A stretch of 32,205 nucleotides of DNA from Ruminococcaceae bacterium UBA5905 (GTDB taxonomy: Bacteria > Bacillota > Clostridia > Oscillospirales > Acutalibacteraceae), in NCBI GenBank assembly GCA_002431285.1, contig DJEF01000027.1:1-32205 (forward strand), given 5' to 3'. Shown here piece after piece: positions 13,325-25,589 of the stretch (within the stretch, counting starts at the first letter, position 1; every line of letters starts with the position of its first letter). A program made the translations under genes and the position numbers. The notes beneath the pieces are model-generated. The model was given only the letters and a program-made list of their open reading frames with translations, was not told the DNA's origin and did not search any database.

Positions 13325-16300
13325 ATGTTATACACCAAAAAAGATGCGCCCCGGCTGGACCCGGAGCTGTTCCGCAAGCCCACGGCGGAATACCGGGGCG
13401 CGCCCTTCTGGGCGTGGAACTGCAAGCTGGAGGAGGATGAGCTGCTGCGCCAGCTGGACATCCTGTATCAGATGGGCTTTGGCGGCGCGCATATGCACGT
13501 GCGCACCGGCATGGCAACCCGGTATCTCAGCGACGAGTTTCTGCACCTGATCCGTGCCTGCGTGGACAAGGCAAAATCGGAGCACAAGCTGGCCTATCTC
13601 TACGACGAGGATCGGTGGCCCTCCGGTGCCGCCGGCGGGCTGGTAACAAGGGATAAGCAGTACCGCGCCCGGTATCTGCTCTTCACCCCCACCCCCTATG
13701 CCGCCAGCGGCAAGGTGCTGGCGGAGCAGACCTCCGCCGCCCGCGCCGGACGGGCGGAAAACGGGCGGCTGCTCGCCTGCTTTGACGTGGAGCTGGACGC
13801 GGAAGGGCGGCTCATCGGCTGCCGCACCATCGGCGAGCAGGAGCCGGCCGCCCACGAGAAATGGTACGCCTATCTGGAGCTGCACACCGAGAGCGGCTGG
13901 TTCAACAACCAGACCTACGTGAACACCCTGGATAAGCGGGCCATGGACCGGTTCATCGACATCACCTATGAAAGCTACAACCGCACCGTAGCGGAAGATT
14001 TCGGCAAGGCCGTCCCCTCCATCTTCACCGACGAGCCGCAGTTCACCGAAAAATCCGCCCTGAACCGCGCCACCGACAAGACGGACGTGACCCTGCCCTG
14101 GACGGACGATCTGCCGGAGACCTTTGCCGCCGCCTACGACGGCGAGGATCTGCTGGCCGGCATCCCGGAGCTGATCTGGGACCGGGCGGACGGGCAGCCC
14201 TCCCGGGTGCGGTATCATTACCATGACCACATCTGCGAGCGGTTCACCGAGGCTTTTGCCGATAACTGCGGCGCCTGGTGCCGCGGTCACGGGCTGGCGC
14301 TCACCGGCCATATGATGCAGGAGGCCACCCTCCACAGCCAGACCGGCTCCCTGGGCGAGACCATGCGCGCCTACCGGGCGTTCGACCTGCCGGGCATTGA
14401 TATGCTGTGCGCCTCTTTTGAATACACCACCGCCAAACAGGCCCAGTCGGCGGTGCATCAATACGGCTGCGAGGGCATGACCAGCGAGCTGTACGGCGTA
14501 ACCAACTGGGATTTCGATTTCCGGGGACATAAGCTCCACGGCGACTGGCAGGCGGCGCTGGGCGTGACCCTACGGGTGCCCCATCTGTCCTGGGTCTCCA
14601 TGGCGGGCGAGGCCAAGCGGGACTACCCCGCCTCCATCAGCTATCAGTCCCCCTGGTGGCGGGAATACCCCCGCATCGAGGACTATTTTGCCCGACTGAA
14701 CACCGCCCTCACCCGGGGCAAGCCGGTGGTGCGCATCGGCGTCATCCACCCGGTGGAGAGCTACTGGCTCCACTGGGGTCCCATGGAGCAGACCGGCGGT
14801 GCGCGGCAAAAGCTGGAGCGCGAATTCTGGAACCTGACCGAATGGCTGCTGTTCGGGTCGCTGGACTTCAATTTCATCAGCGAATCCCTGCTGCCGGAGC
14901 AGTGCGCCGCGGGCGGCGCTCCCTTGCAGGTGGGGCAGATGGCCTATGATGTGGTCATCGTCCCCGGCTGCGAGACCCTGCGCAGCACCACACTGGAGCG
15001 GCTGGAGGCGTTCCGGGCGGCCGGCGGCACACTGATCTTCGCCGGGGATGCTCCCACCCTCATCGACGCCATCCCCGACGACCGGGGCGCCAAGCTGGCG
15101 GCGCAGAGCGTCTGCGTGCCGGCCGAGCGGGAGGCGGTGCTGGAGGCCGCCGCCGGGGTGCGGCTGGTGGAGCTGCAGCTGGAGGACGGCTCCCGCCCGG
15201 ACGACCTGCTGTATCAGCTGCGGCAGGACGGGGACACCCGCTGGCTGTTCCTGTCCCGGGGACGTACCCCCGCCGACAAGGATTCCGTCGCCAGCCGTAC
15301 CGTCACCATCCGACTGGCAGGCGAGTGGAAACCCACCGTCTACGATGCCCAGACCGGGGAAATTCACCCCATCCCCTATACCGCCGCCGACGGCGCCACC
15401 GAGATCCGCTGGACGGCCTACAACTATGACAGCCTGCTGCTCCACCTGGAGCCGGGCGCGGGCCACGTCGCGGCCGCGCCGGAAACGGCCGCCGTCACCG
15501 GCACACCGCTGGCGCTGCCGACGGAGATGGCCTATACCCTCTCCGAGCCCAACGCCCTGCTGCTGGAACGGGCGGAATACGCGCTGGACGACGGCGACTG
15601 GCAGCCCGCCGAAGAGATTCTGCGGCTGGACAACGCCTGCCGCCAGCAGCTGGGCTGGATGCAGCGGTTTGAGAGCTTCCCCCAGCCCTGGGTCATCCCG
15701 GAGGAGACCCCCACCCACACGGTGTCTCTGCGGGTGACGGTGCATTCGGATATCGACTGCGCCGCCGTACAGCTGGCCATCGAGGATGCGGAGCAGGTGC
15801 AGCTGCGCTGGAACGGGGAAACCGTCCCCTCCGCCGTCACCGGCTGGTATGTGGATAAATCCATCAAGACCGTGGCGCTGCCCGGTCTGCGTCAGGGTGA
15901 GAACACGCTGGAGGCGGTCATCCCCTTCGGCGAGCGCACCAACATCGAATGGATGTATCTGCTGGGCGATTTCGGCGTCGTCGTGGAAGGCGCTGCCGCC
16001 CGGATCGTGGCGCGGCCGCAGACCCTCCGCTTTGGCGATATCACTAAGCAGGGGCTGCCTTTCTACGGCGGCAATGTGACCTATCATATCCCGCTGGAGA
16101 CCCACGGAGGTGCCCTGACCATCGCCGCGCCCCGCTACCGCGGGGTGCTGCAAACCGCCACACTGGACGGCGGCGCAGAGCAGGCGCTCATCTTCCCGCC
16201 CTACACGGCGGCGCTGGGACAGCCGGCGGCGGGCCGCCACACGCTGGATATGACCCTGTACGGCCATCGGCGCAACGGTTTCGGCCCCATCCACCTGGCG

Positions 16301-16420
16301 GATCAGACCACCCGCTGGATCGGCCCCAATGCCTGGCGCACCACCGGCGCTGAATGGAACGACAACTATATGCTGACGGAGGAGGGCATCCTGACCCCGC
16401 CCACCGTCACCGAGGAATAA
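13325..16420 (+). CDS. Large GH106-like glycoside hydrolase
   Basis: The 1031-aa protein starts with the block FRKPTAEYRGAPFWAWNCKL, followed by an MGFGGAHMHVRTG segment and YLYDEDRWPSGAAGG, which are typical of the GH106-like group (alpha-L-rhamnosidase relatives). A likely catalytic block is FTDEPQF with Asp236-Glu237. The C-terminal half carries beta-sandwich carbohydrate-binding-type domains and a final jelly-roll. There is no signal peptide, so it probably acts in the cytoplasm on imported oligosaccharides such as rhamnosides. The start at 13325 has AAAGGGG about 12 bases upstream; the frame extends 19 codons further but across the leader hairpin. No transporter or regulator gene accompanies it. 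Family-level placement is fairly good; substrate is not known. Confidence 0.82.
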   Translation: MLYTKKDAPRLDPELFRKPTAEYRGAPFWAWNCKLEEDELLRQLDILYQMGFGGAHMHVRTGMATRYLSDEFLHLIRACVDKAKSEHKLAYLYDEDRWPSGAAGGLVTRDKQYRARYLLFTPTPYAASGKVLAEQTSAARAGRAENGRLLACFDVELDAEGRLIGCRTIGEQEPAAHEKWYAYLELHTESGWFNNQTYVNTLDKRAMDRFIDITYESYNRTVAEDFGKAVPSIFTDEPQFTEKSALNRATDKTDVTLPWTDDLPETFAAAYDGEDLLAGIPELIWDRADGQPSRVRYHYHDHICERFTEAFADNCGAWCRGHGLALTGHMMQEATLHSQTGSLGETMRAYRAFDLPGIDMLCASFEYTTAKQAQSAVHQYGCEGMTSELYGVTNWDFDFRGHKLHGDWQAALGVTLRVPHLSWVSMAGEAKRDYPASISYQSPWWREYPRIEDYFARLNTALTRGKPVVRIGVIHPVESYWLHWGPMEQTGGARQKLEREFWNLTEWLLFGSLDFNFISESLLPEQCAAGGAPLQVGQMAYDVVIVPGCETLRSTTLERLEAFRAAGGTLIFAGDAPTLIDAIPDDRGAKLAAQSVCVPAEREAVLEAAAGVRLVELQLEDGSRPDDLLYQLRQDGDTRWLFLSRGRTPADKDSVASRTVTIRLAGEWKPTVYDAQTGEIHPIPYTAADGATEIRWTAYNYDSLLLHLEPGAGHVAAAPETAAVTGTPLALPTEMAYTLSEPNALLLERAEYALDDGDWQPAEEILRLDNACRQQLGWMQRFESFPQPWVIPEETPTHTVSLRVTVHSDIDCAAVQLAIEDAEQVQLRWNGETVPSAVTGWYVDKSIKTVALPGLRQGENTLEAVIPFGERTNIEWMYLLGDFGVVVEGAAARIVARPQTLRFGDITKQGLPFYGGNVTYHIPLETHGGALTIAAPRYRGVLQTATLDGGAEQALIFPPYTAALGQPAAGRHTLDMTLYGHRRNGFGPIHLADQTTRWIGPNAWRTTGAEWNDNYMLTEEGILTPPTVTEE

Positions 16421-16470
16421 ACCATCCGCGCGGCGGGGTGCTCGATGGAAGAGTGACCCCGCTTGCGTTC

Positions 16471-16490
16471 ATCCGCGCGGCCGCGCGGAT
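16471..16490. repeat. Perfect 20-bp palindrome before the lipase gene
   Basis: ATCCGCGCGGCCGCGCGGAT reads the same on both strands, 20 bases before the lipase start codon. A partial copy of its left half (ATCCGCGCGGC) lies just behind the glycosidase stop at 16424-16434. Confidence 0.85.
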
Positions 16491-16510
16491 ACGAAAAGGG
16501 GGTGCCACCG

Positions 16511-17836
16511 ATGCACATACGCGATTGGCTCCGGGCGCTGGGCTTAGCGCTGGGGCTCACCGCCTGCGGGGCGGGAGTGCTGGCAGCAAGTCTGTCCCCG
16601 TGGCTGCCGGTGGGAGCGGCGGCGGTGTTCCTGCTGCTGAATCTGTTTCCCGCCGGTCGGGGGCGGGGGCTGCCCTTCGCCCGGCGGGCGGAGAGGGGCG
16701 GCGCGGCGCTGCTCAGCGCCTTTCTGCTGTCCGTCGGGCTGCAGGCGGTGCTGCTGCTCGTCTGGCGGCTGCGGGAGCCTGCCGCTTTCGCCGCCGGATG
16801 GTGGCGGTGGCTGCTGGTGTGTCTGATCGCCGACAGTCTGGTGTTCTGGAACGGCATCCTGCGGGTCTATCTCTGCGCCCCGGTGCTGGGCGCCAAATGG
16901 CGGGTGCTGGGGCTGCTGTGCGGCTGGGTTCCGGTGGTGCATCTGGTGGTGCTGGGGCACATCCTGCGGCTGGTGTATTTCGACATCCACGCCGAGGAGG
17001 AACGTGCCGCCCGCAACGCCCGCCGGGCCGCTCAACGGGTGTGCGCCACCCGGTATCCGCTGGTGCTGATCCACGGGGTATTCTTCCGGGATGTGCGGTA
17101 TCTCAATTATTGGGGGCGCATCCCCGCCCAGCTGGAGCAAAACGGCGCCACCGTCTACTACGGCGGGCAGCAATCCGCCCTGAGCGTGGCGGACAGCGCC
17201 GCCGAGATCGCCGCCGCCGTGCGGAAGATCGTCGCCGACACCGGCTGCGGCAAGGTGAATCTCATCGCCCACTCCAAAGGCGGGCTGGACGCCCGCTATG
17301 CCTGCTCCCGGCTGGGACTGGCGCCGCTGGTGGCGTCCCTCACCACCATCAATACGCCCCACCGGGGCTGTGCCTTTGCCGACTGGCTGCTGTCCCGGGT
17401 CTCGCCCCGGTTCCGGGACGGGGTCGCTCGCACCTACAACGCCGCGCTGCGGCGGCTGGGGGACCGCTCGCCGGATTTCCTGGCGGCGGTGACTGATCTG
17501 ACCGCCGCCCGGTGCGCCCAATTGAACGATGCGCTGCCCGACGCCCCCGGCGTGTACTATCAAAGCACCGCCAGCTGCATCCACAAGCCCCTGCGGGGCG
17601 CGTTCCCCCTGTGCTTCACCCACGATTTCGTAGGACTGTTTGACGGAGAGAACGACGGACTGGTGAGCGTCACCTCCGCCGCCTGGGGCGCGCGGTGCAT
17701 CCGGCTGGACACCCCCGCTCCGGAGGGCATCTCCCACGCGGATATGATTGATATGTCCCGCCACAACCGCCCGGATTTTGACGTGTGCGAGTGGTATGTG
17801 GAGCTGGTGAGCGATCTGAAAACCCGGGGCTTTTGA
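16511..17836 (+). CDS. Membrane-anchored alpha/beta-hydrolase (lipase-like)
   Basis: The 441-aa protein has four to five N-terminal membrane helices (about residues 5-27, 31-47, 66-86, 98-114 and 134-156) and then a lipase domain. The domain opens with RYPLVLIHGVFFRD (oxyanion-hole HG at 188-189). The nucleophile motif is AHSKGG with Ser255, where most lipases have GHSxGG. The Asp is probably in GENDGLVS and the His in GISHADMID. The soluble part resembles triacylglycerol lipases and PGAP1-like esterases. Action on lipids at the membrane is likely; the true substrate is unknown. AAAAGGGGGTG precedes the ATG at 16511. It is 90 bases behind the glycosidase gene and may be co-transcribed with it. 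Confidence 0.85.
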   Translation: MHIRDWLRALGLALGLTACGAGVLAASLSPWLPVGAAAVFLLLNLFPAGRGRGLPFARRAERGGAALLSAFLLSVGLQAVLLLVWRLREPAAFAAGWWRWLLVCLIADSLVFWNGILRVYLCAPVLGAKWRVLGLLCGWVPVVHLVVLGHILRLVYFDIHAEEERAARNARRAAQRVCATRYPLVLIHGVFFRDVRYLNYWGRIPAQLEQNGATVYYGGQQSALSVADSAAEIAAAVRKIVADTGCGKVNLIAHSKGGLDARYACSRLGLAPLVASLTTINTPHRGCAFADWLLSRVSPRFRDGVARTYNAALRRLGDRSPDFLAAVTDLTAARCAQLNDALPDAPGVYYQSTASCIHKPLRGAFPLCFTHDFVGLFDGENDGLVSVTSAAWGARCIRLDTPAPEGISHADMIDMSRHNRPDFDVCEWYVELVSDLKTRGF

Positions 17837-17897
17837 CCGGCAGCACAACTGCTCGACGGCATAGCGGCAGCCTCTCAGCACATCGCCTTTTTCAGAG

Positions 17898-17941
17898 CAA
17901 AAGCCCGCCCGGGGTGCATATGCACCTCGGGCGGGCTTTTC
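17898..17941. terminator. Bidirectional terminator between lipase and atpC
   Basis: AAAAGCCCGCCCGGGGTGCAT pairs with ATGCACCTCGGGCGGGCTTTT with one mismatch. A-runs and T-runs at the two ends allow termination of both convergent transcripts. Confidence 0.9.
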
Positions 17942-17948
17942 GTATCCA

Positions 17949-20433
<2,485 letters not shown>

Positions 20434-20437
20434 AGGC

Positions 20438-21928
20438 TCACTCCATTTCCGTCAGCGCCGCTTCCAGCTCGGCGGCATCGGACTCCTCGAAATAACCCGC
20501 CTCGAACCGCTCCAGCAGCGCCGGGTGCTTCGTCTCCATAAAGTCGTACAACCGCTGCTCATACGCCTGCACCTTGTCCACGGGGATGTCGTTGAGATAC
20601 CCGTGAATGACAGCGTAGATAATGCACACCTGGCAGCCCGCCCGCACGGGGGAGTTCCGCTTTTGCTTCAGCACCTCCACAATGCGTTCGCCCAGCGCCA
20701 GACGCGCCTTAGTGTCTGCATCCAGATCGCTGCCGAATTGGGCGAAAGATTGCAGCTCCCGATACTGGGAATAGAGCAGCCGCAGATCGCCGGACACCTT
20801 TTTCATAGCTTTCAGCTGAGCAGAGCCGCCCACACGGCTGACGGAGATGCCGGGGTTGATGGCAGGCATAATGCCCGCGTGGAACAGCTCCGTCTCCAGA
20901 AAAATCTGACCGTCGGTGATGGAAATAACGTTGGTGGGAATATACGCCGACACATCCCCCGCCTGGGTCTCGATGATGGGCAGGGCGGTGATGGAACCGC
21001 CGCCGTATTCCGGCGCCACACATGCCGCCCGCTCCAGCAGACGGGAGTGGAGATAGAACACATCGCCGGGATAAGCTTCCCGACCGGGCGGACGCCGGAT
21101 CAGCAGAGAAAGTGCCCGGTATGCCACGGCGTGCTTAGACAGGTCGTCGTAGATGATCAGCACGTCCTTGCCCTGCTCCCGGAAGTATTCCGCCATGGCG
21201 CAGCCCGCATAGGGGGCGATATACTGCAGCGGAGCGCTCTCCGACGCGGAGGCGGACACGATGATGGTATACTCCATCGCCCCGCAGCGAGCCAGCTCGT
21301 TGGCGATCTGCACCACGGAGGTGCTTTTCTGTCCGATGGCGACATAAATGCACAGCACATCGGTATTTTTCTGGTTGATGATGGTGTCGATGGCAATCTC
21401 CGTCTTACCGGTCTGGCGGTCGCCGATGATCAGCTCCCGCTGGCCCCGCCCGATGGGCACCATGCTGTCAATGGCCTTGATGCCGGTCTGCAGCGGCACC
21501 GATACGCTCTGCCGCTCGATGATACCCGGCGCCTCCGCCTCCACAGGGCGGGTCTCGGTGCACGCCGCCGGGCCCTTGCCGTCGATGGGCTTGCCCAGGG
21601 CATTCACCACCCGACCCAGCAGGGCTTCGCCCACCGGCACGCTCAGCACCTTGCCGGTGCGCTTGACCCGGGAACCCTCCCGGATGTCGTTTTCATCCGA
21701 CAGCAGCGCCACCGACACGGTCTCGTCCTCCAGATTCTGCGCCATACCGAAGCTGCCGTCGTCAAATTCCAACAGCTCGCCCGCCATACAGCTGCGCAGC
21801 CCGTAGACCCGGGCGATCCCATCGCCCACCAATATCACCGTGCCGGTCTCGGTCATCTCGGTGCGGGAGCGGTAGGCACGGATCTGCTCCTTGATAATGC
21901 TGCCGATCTCCTCGGGATTCGTACTCAT
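20438..21928 (-). CDS. atpA: ATP synthase alpha subunit
   Basis: The 496-aa regulatory subunit has the N-terminal helix that binds delta ([15 protein letters not shown]), the beta-barrel ([10 protein letters not shown]), the P-loop GDRQTGKT at 169-176, and the alpha-specific block [20 protein letters not shown]. Length is normal. The start overlaps the atpH stop by four bases (ATGA). It forms the hexameric head with AtpD. Confidence 0.97.
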   Translation of the reverse strand: MSTNPEEIGSIIKEQIRAYRSRTEMTETGTVILVGDGIARVYGLRSCMAGELLEFDDGSFGMAQNLEDETVSVALLSDENDIREGSRVKRTGKVLSVPVGEALLGRVVNALGKPIDGKGPAACTETRPVEAEAPGIIERQSVSVPLQTGIKAIDSMVPIGRGQRELIIGDRQTGKTEIAIDTIINQKNTDVLCIYVAIGQKSTSVVQIANELARCGAMEYTIIVSASASESAPLQYIAPYAGCAMAEYFREQGKDVLIIYDDLSKHAVAYRALSLLIRRPPGREAYPGDVFYLHSRLLERAACVAPEYGGGSITALPIIETQAGDVSAYIPTNVISITDGQIFLETELFHAGIMPAINPGISVSRVGGSAQLKAMKKVSGDLRLLYSQYRELQSFAQFGSDLDADTKARLALGERIVEVLKQKRNSPVRAGCQVCIIYAVIHGYLNDIPVDKVQAYEQRLYDFMETKHPALLERFEAGYFEESDAAELEAALTEME

Positions 21929-22455
21929 GGACCGATCACTTCCTTTATCTCTCTGAATTTATGCTTGAGGCTGCCGTCGATGACCCGGTCGTCCATATAG
22001 ACCACCACGCCGCCGAGGATGCTGCCGTCGATCTCGTAGCTTGGCTCCACCGTGTGCCCGCTGAGGGCGGTGAGCCGCTGCACCAGCGCCGCCTTTTCCT
22101 CCTCGGTCAGCGCCACGGCGCTGACGATGCGGGCGGCGGACACGTCGCTGAGCGCCCGGTGAAGCGCCTCATACTCCTGCACGCAGGCGGAAAACTGCCG
22201 GATATGCCCCTTTTCGCACAGCAGCTGCGTAAAGGACAGCACATATTCCGGCACCTGCCCGCCGAACGCCTCCGCCAGCAGCCCCAGCCGCTCTTTCAGC
22301 GGCACATTGGGGGAGGACAGCAGCGCCGCATACTCCGGCTGCGCCGTCAGCTGCCGGTCGATGAGCGCCAGCGCGGCGGAAAATTCCCGCTCCTGCCCGC
22401 TCTCCCGTGCCAGCGCAAACAGCGCCGCCGCATATTCCTTACTGATGTCCGTCAT
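21925..22455 (-). CDS. atpH: ATP synthase delta subunit
   Basis: The 176-aa stator protein has the N-terminal helical domain ([20 protein letters not shown]) and the OSCP/delta C-terminal block ([20 protein letters not shown], then [13 protein letters not shown]). It joins the alpha subunits to the b-subunit stalk. The ATG at 22455 is preferred over an in-frame GTG nine bases upstream because AGGTG is well placed for it. It overlaps the atpF reading frame by 17 bases, a sign of translational coupling. Confidence 0.93.
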   Translation of the reverse strand: MTDISKEYAAALFALARESGQEREFSAALALIDRQLTAQPEYAALLSSPNVPLKERLGLLAEAFGGQVPEYVLSFTQLLCEKGHIRQFSACVQEYEALHRALSDVSAARIVSAVALTEEEKAALVQRLTALSGHTVEPSYEIDGSILGGVVVYMDDRVIDGSLKHKFREIKEVIGP

Positions 22456-22963
22456 TGGCGTCACCTATTTCTCCCATATCCGCGATGGCGGCGTCGATCA
22501 GCGCCCGATGGTCGGCAGGGGTAATCTCCCGCTCCAGCAGCTTAGCCGCCAGCACCGCCGACACATCCACAATCTCCTGCTTGATCCCCGCCTGCGCCTT
22601 TTTCTGCTCCAGCGCCGCCTGAGTCTGGGCTTCCCGGACGATACCGTCCGCCTTCTCCCGGGCGTCGGCGACGATGCGCTCCGCGCGGTGATCCGCCTGC
22701 CCGGTGGCGGTTTGTAAAATCTGCTCAGCCTGGGCATGGGCGTCCGCCAGCTGCCGCTCATAGGTCTGCCGGTTCTCCTCCGCCGCCTGCTGCGCCTGCT
22801 CCGCCTTGCGGTATTGCTCGTCCAGCTGCGCCTTGCGCTCTGCCAGCATCTTGCGCACCGGCTTATAGAGAAATTTCTTAAGAATCAGAAACAGCAACAG
22901 CAGATTGCACAGGGAGATCAGCACCTGCCACAGATTGATGGATATGACATCAAGATTCTGCAT
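22439..22963 (-). CDS. atpF: ATP synthase b subunit
   Basis: The 174-aa protein has one N-terminal membrane helix (about residues 9-30) and then a long charged coiled coil rich in Ala, Gln, Glu and Lys (EQYRKAEQAQQAAEENRQTY and onward), the peripheral stalk. The ATG at 22963 has AAGGAG eight bases upstream; an in-frame GTG nine bases earlier is less well placed. The ribosome binding site overlaps the atpE stop region. Confidence 0.94.
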   Translation of the reverse strand: MQNLDVISINLWQVLISLCNLLLLFLILKKFLYKPVRKMLAERKAQLDEQYRKAEQAQQAAEENRQTYERQLADAHAQAEQILQTATGQADHRAERIVADAREKADGIVREAQTQAALEQKKAQAGIKQEIVDVSAVLAAKLLEREITPADHRALIDAAIADMGEIGDANDGHQ

Positions 22964-22975
22964 ATCCGTCACTCC

Positions 22976-23266
<291 letters not shown>

Positions 23267-23299
23267 TTACCTCCAAATTTTATTTTCTGTCGGGGTGAA

Positions 23300-24235
23300 T
23301 TACGAACGGGGGATTGCGGTATCCGCTTTTTTTGCGGCTTTTTTCGCCTGCCTGGCGAAGTACAGGTCGGCGGGGAAGCCGCCGGACACATACAGCATCG
23401 TCAGCATCGCGAAAATAAACGCCTGTAACAATCCGCTGAACACATCGAAATAGATGCTCAGCACGGCGGGCAGGCCGATGCGCAGCAGCGGAATATCGCC
23501 CAGCACACCGGGCAGCCAGCCCAGCACCAGCTTGGACAGCCCCGTCAGCCCCGCCGCCACCAGCACGGAAATCACCGAGCCGGAGAGGATGTTGCCGTAA
23601 TGACGGAACGCCATGGAGATGGGGGTCGCCACCTCGCTGATGATATTGAGGGGTGCCAGCAGCGGCACCGGCTCGGCAAAGCTCTTGAGATACTGGAGGG
23701 GGCCGCATTTGCACTTATAATAGGTAATGAGCGCAAACACCAGCAGCGCCCAGCCCCCCACCACATTCAGGTCGGAGGTGGGAGCGTACAGTCCCAGCAG
23801 GGTCAGCAGGCTGGAGAACGCCGACAGCGCCATCACCGCCGCAATAAACGGCGAAAAGCCCGCAAAATAATCACCCATATTGGCGTGGATGAGACCGTCG
23901 GTTTTTTCCACGATCCATTCGGCGATGAGCTGACGCTTGCTGCCCCCTGCGGCGGTGATGCCGTGGGTCATATACAGGCACAGCCAGAACACCGACAGAA
24001 TCACCAGCCAGGAATTGATCTGCGCCTCGGTGATGGGCAAGCCCCCCAGCGGCAGCGGGAGGGTGGTATACACCAGCGCCCCCACGATCTGGATGTCCTC
24101 GGAGGCGGGGGTGAACAGGATCTTCAGCACCATCCCCGCCACCAGCGGCAGCGCCGCCAGCACCAGCAGCAGAATGTCCACCGTCCGGAAACGGCGGCTT
24201 TTCGTATTCATGGGTTTCGGTTCCGCTCCTTTCAT
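23300..24235 (-). CDS. atpB: ATP synthase a subunit
   Basis: The 311-aa stator membrane protein has the ion-channel block FAEPVPLLAPLNIISEVATP, followed by ISMAFRHYGNILSG with the essential Arg211. Further membrane helices flank it, and the C-terminus FARQAKKAAKKADTAIPRS is basic. Its first ATG at 24235 overlaps the atpI stop (ATGA). An alternative start at 24211 has AAAGGAG 14 bases upstream, rather far, so the start is open between the two. It works with the c ring in ion translocation. Confidence 0.94.
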   Translation of the reverse strand: MKGAEPKPMNTKSRRFRTVDILLLVLAALPLVAGMVLKILFTPASEDIQIVGALVYTTLPLPLGGLPITEAQINSWLVILSVFWLCLYMTHGITAAGGSKRQLIAEWIVEKTDGLIHANMGDYFAGFSPFIAAVMALSAFSSLLTLLGLYAPTSDLNVVGGWALLVFALITYYKCKCGPLQYLKSFAEPVPLLAPLNIISEVATPISMAFRHYGNILSGSVISVLVAAGLTGLSKLVLGWLPGVLGDIPLLRIGLPAVLSIYFDVFSGLLQAFIFAMLTMLYVSGGFPADLYFARQAKKAAKKADTAIPRS

Positions 24236-24627
24236 GGGGTATTCCCCGATTTCCGCCCCACCAGCGGGCGGAATGCCACCGCCAGCCGGGGGAAGAACAA
24301 CGGCACCAGCGCCGTCACGGTGTTAAAGCAGGACAGCAGCACCCCCAGCGCCGCCGCTGCGAACAGCGCCACCATCCGCAGGGATTGGGACAGCCGCATC
24401 AGCGTGCGGGCGTTTTTCTCCTCCCGGCTGGTGGCCTCCTGAATGGTGACCCCCATCAGAAAGAAATTCAGCACCGCCGCGCCGCCGCTGAGCAGGTTCC
24501 CCAGCAGCACGGTGTAATTCCACTGACCGATCACCAGAAACACCGCCTGCAGCAGCACGCTGAGCAGCAGCTCGCACAGGGCGATATACCCCGTCTCCTG
24601 CCGCACGGTCTTGTCGATGGCCTTCAT
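24232..24627 (-). CDS. atpI: ATP synthase subunit I-like membrane protein
   Basis: The 131-aa protein has four hydrophobic segments, with short polar ends and the mid-segment IQEATSREEKNARTLMRLSQ. It lies directly upstream of atpB and overlaps it by four bases. Its size, topology and place match AtpI-type proteins, which help c-ring assembly or ion supply; sequence conservation in this family is low. The start at 24627 (MKAIDKTVRQ) follows the promoter and has only a weak ribosome binding site (GGATGG). Confidence 0.72.
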   Translation of the reverse strand: MKAIDKTVRQETGYIALCELLLSVLLQAVFLVIGQWNYTVLLGNLLSGGAAVLNFFLMGVTIQEATSREEKNARTLMRLSQSLRMVALFAAAALGVLLSCFNTVTALVPLFFPRLAVAFRPLVGRKSGNTP

Positions 24628-24665
24628 CCATCCGCACCCGCTTTCTCTATAATGTATCATGGAAA

Positions 24666-24694
24666 AGTATACCATATCCATCGGCAAAAAGCAA
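24666..24694 (-). promoter_or_regulatory. Promoter of the ATP synthase operon
   Basis: On the minus strand TTGCTT (24694-24689) and TATACT (24671-24666) are 17 bases apart, about 40 bases before the atpI start. Confidence 0.7.
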
Positions 24695-24827
24695 TGGACA
24701 AAAACCGTCCCGGTGTCCGATATCTGCCCGTCTGACGGCAGTGTACCGGAAACCGCCGCCGGTTGCAATGGACACCCGTTGGACACCTGCCCAAATACCG
24801 GGCACTCCCCCGAAAACTGTCTGAAAT

Positions 24828-24844
24828 TCAGACAAAACCGCCGC
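24828..24844. promoter_or_regulatory. Perfect 17-bp palindrome, possible operator
   Basis: TGTCTGAA-A-TTCAGACA is a perfect inverted repeat between the ATP synthase operon and the DUF308 operon. It is about 60 bases before a TATACT (24907-24912) that may be the -10 of the DUF308 operon. The remainder of 24695-24981 has no gene; the sequence GCAATGGACA occurs twice (24691-24700 and near 24765). Confidence 0.5.
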
Positions 24845-24981
24845 CGCTGCCCAAAATTTCAGCACCCATCCGGCGGTTGCCCATGGACGGGGCGGCCGGA
24901 CGTGGGTATACTATGGGCAGACAGGCGGGGAAAACCCAATCGAACCCCGCCGCTGTGTATGCATGAAAGGAGCAAACAACT

Positions 24982-25584
24982 ATGGATATGCGTTCCGTCG
25001 CCCCCATGCGGGCCGCCAAGATCGGTTATATCATCGTCTCGGTTGCCCTGTGCATTCTGGGGGTCGTGCTCATCGCCGTGCCGGAGTTCTCCGCGGCGGC
25101 GCTGGGCACCGTCTGCGGCGTGCTGCTGATCGTCTTCGGCATCGTGCGGCTGCTGGGATACTTCTCCCGGGATCTGTACCGGCTGGCGTTTCAGTATGAT
25201 CTGACCTTCGGCATCCTGCTGATCGCGCTGGGGGTCGTCCTGCTGGTCCACCCCGCCGGGCTGATGACTTTCATCTGCATCGCCTGCGGCATCTATATTC
25301 TGTCCGACGGTCTGTTCAAAATACAGATTGCGCTGGATTCCAAGCGTTTCGGCCTGCGGAACTGGTGGCTGATCCTGGCGCTGGCGGTGCTGACCGGTCT
25401 GTGCGGACTCGCGCTGATGTTCCGCCCCGGCGAGGGCAGCAGCCTGTTGATGGTGCTGCTGGGCATCACGCTGCTGGCCGAGGGGATCCTCAATCTGAGC
25501 ACCGTCATCACCGCTGTGAAGATCGTCAAGAATCAGCGGCCCGACGTGATCGAAACTACCGTCTATGAGGAAGGAGAGGAGTAA
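24982..25584 (+). CDS. DUF308/HdeD-family membrane protein
   Basis: The 200-aa protein has six hydrophobic segments arranged as three pairs, with the repeated pattern GIxLIxLGVVLLxxP typical of DUF308 (HdeD-like) proteins: LCILGVVLIAVPEF, GILLIALGVVLLVHPAG and GLCGLALMFRPGEG. These proteins sit in the inner membrane and are associated with acid and other stress, but their activity is unknown. AAAGGAG lies ten bases before the ATG. It is the first gene of an operon with the MMPL transporter, with only five bases between stop and next start. Confidence 0.85.
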   Translation: MDMRSVAPMRAAKIGYIIVSVALCILGVVLIAVPEFSAAALGTVCGVLLIVFGIVRLLGYFSRDLYRLAFQYDLTFGILLIALGVVLLVHPAGLMTFICIACGIYILSDGLFKIQIALDSKRFGLRNWWLILALAVLTGLCGLALMFRPGEGSSLLMVLLGITLLAEGILNLSTVITAVKIVKNQRPDVIETTVYEEGEE

Positions 25585-25589
25585 GCGCC

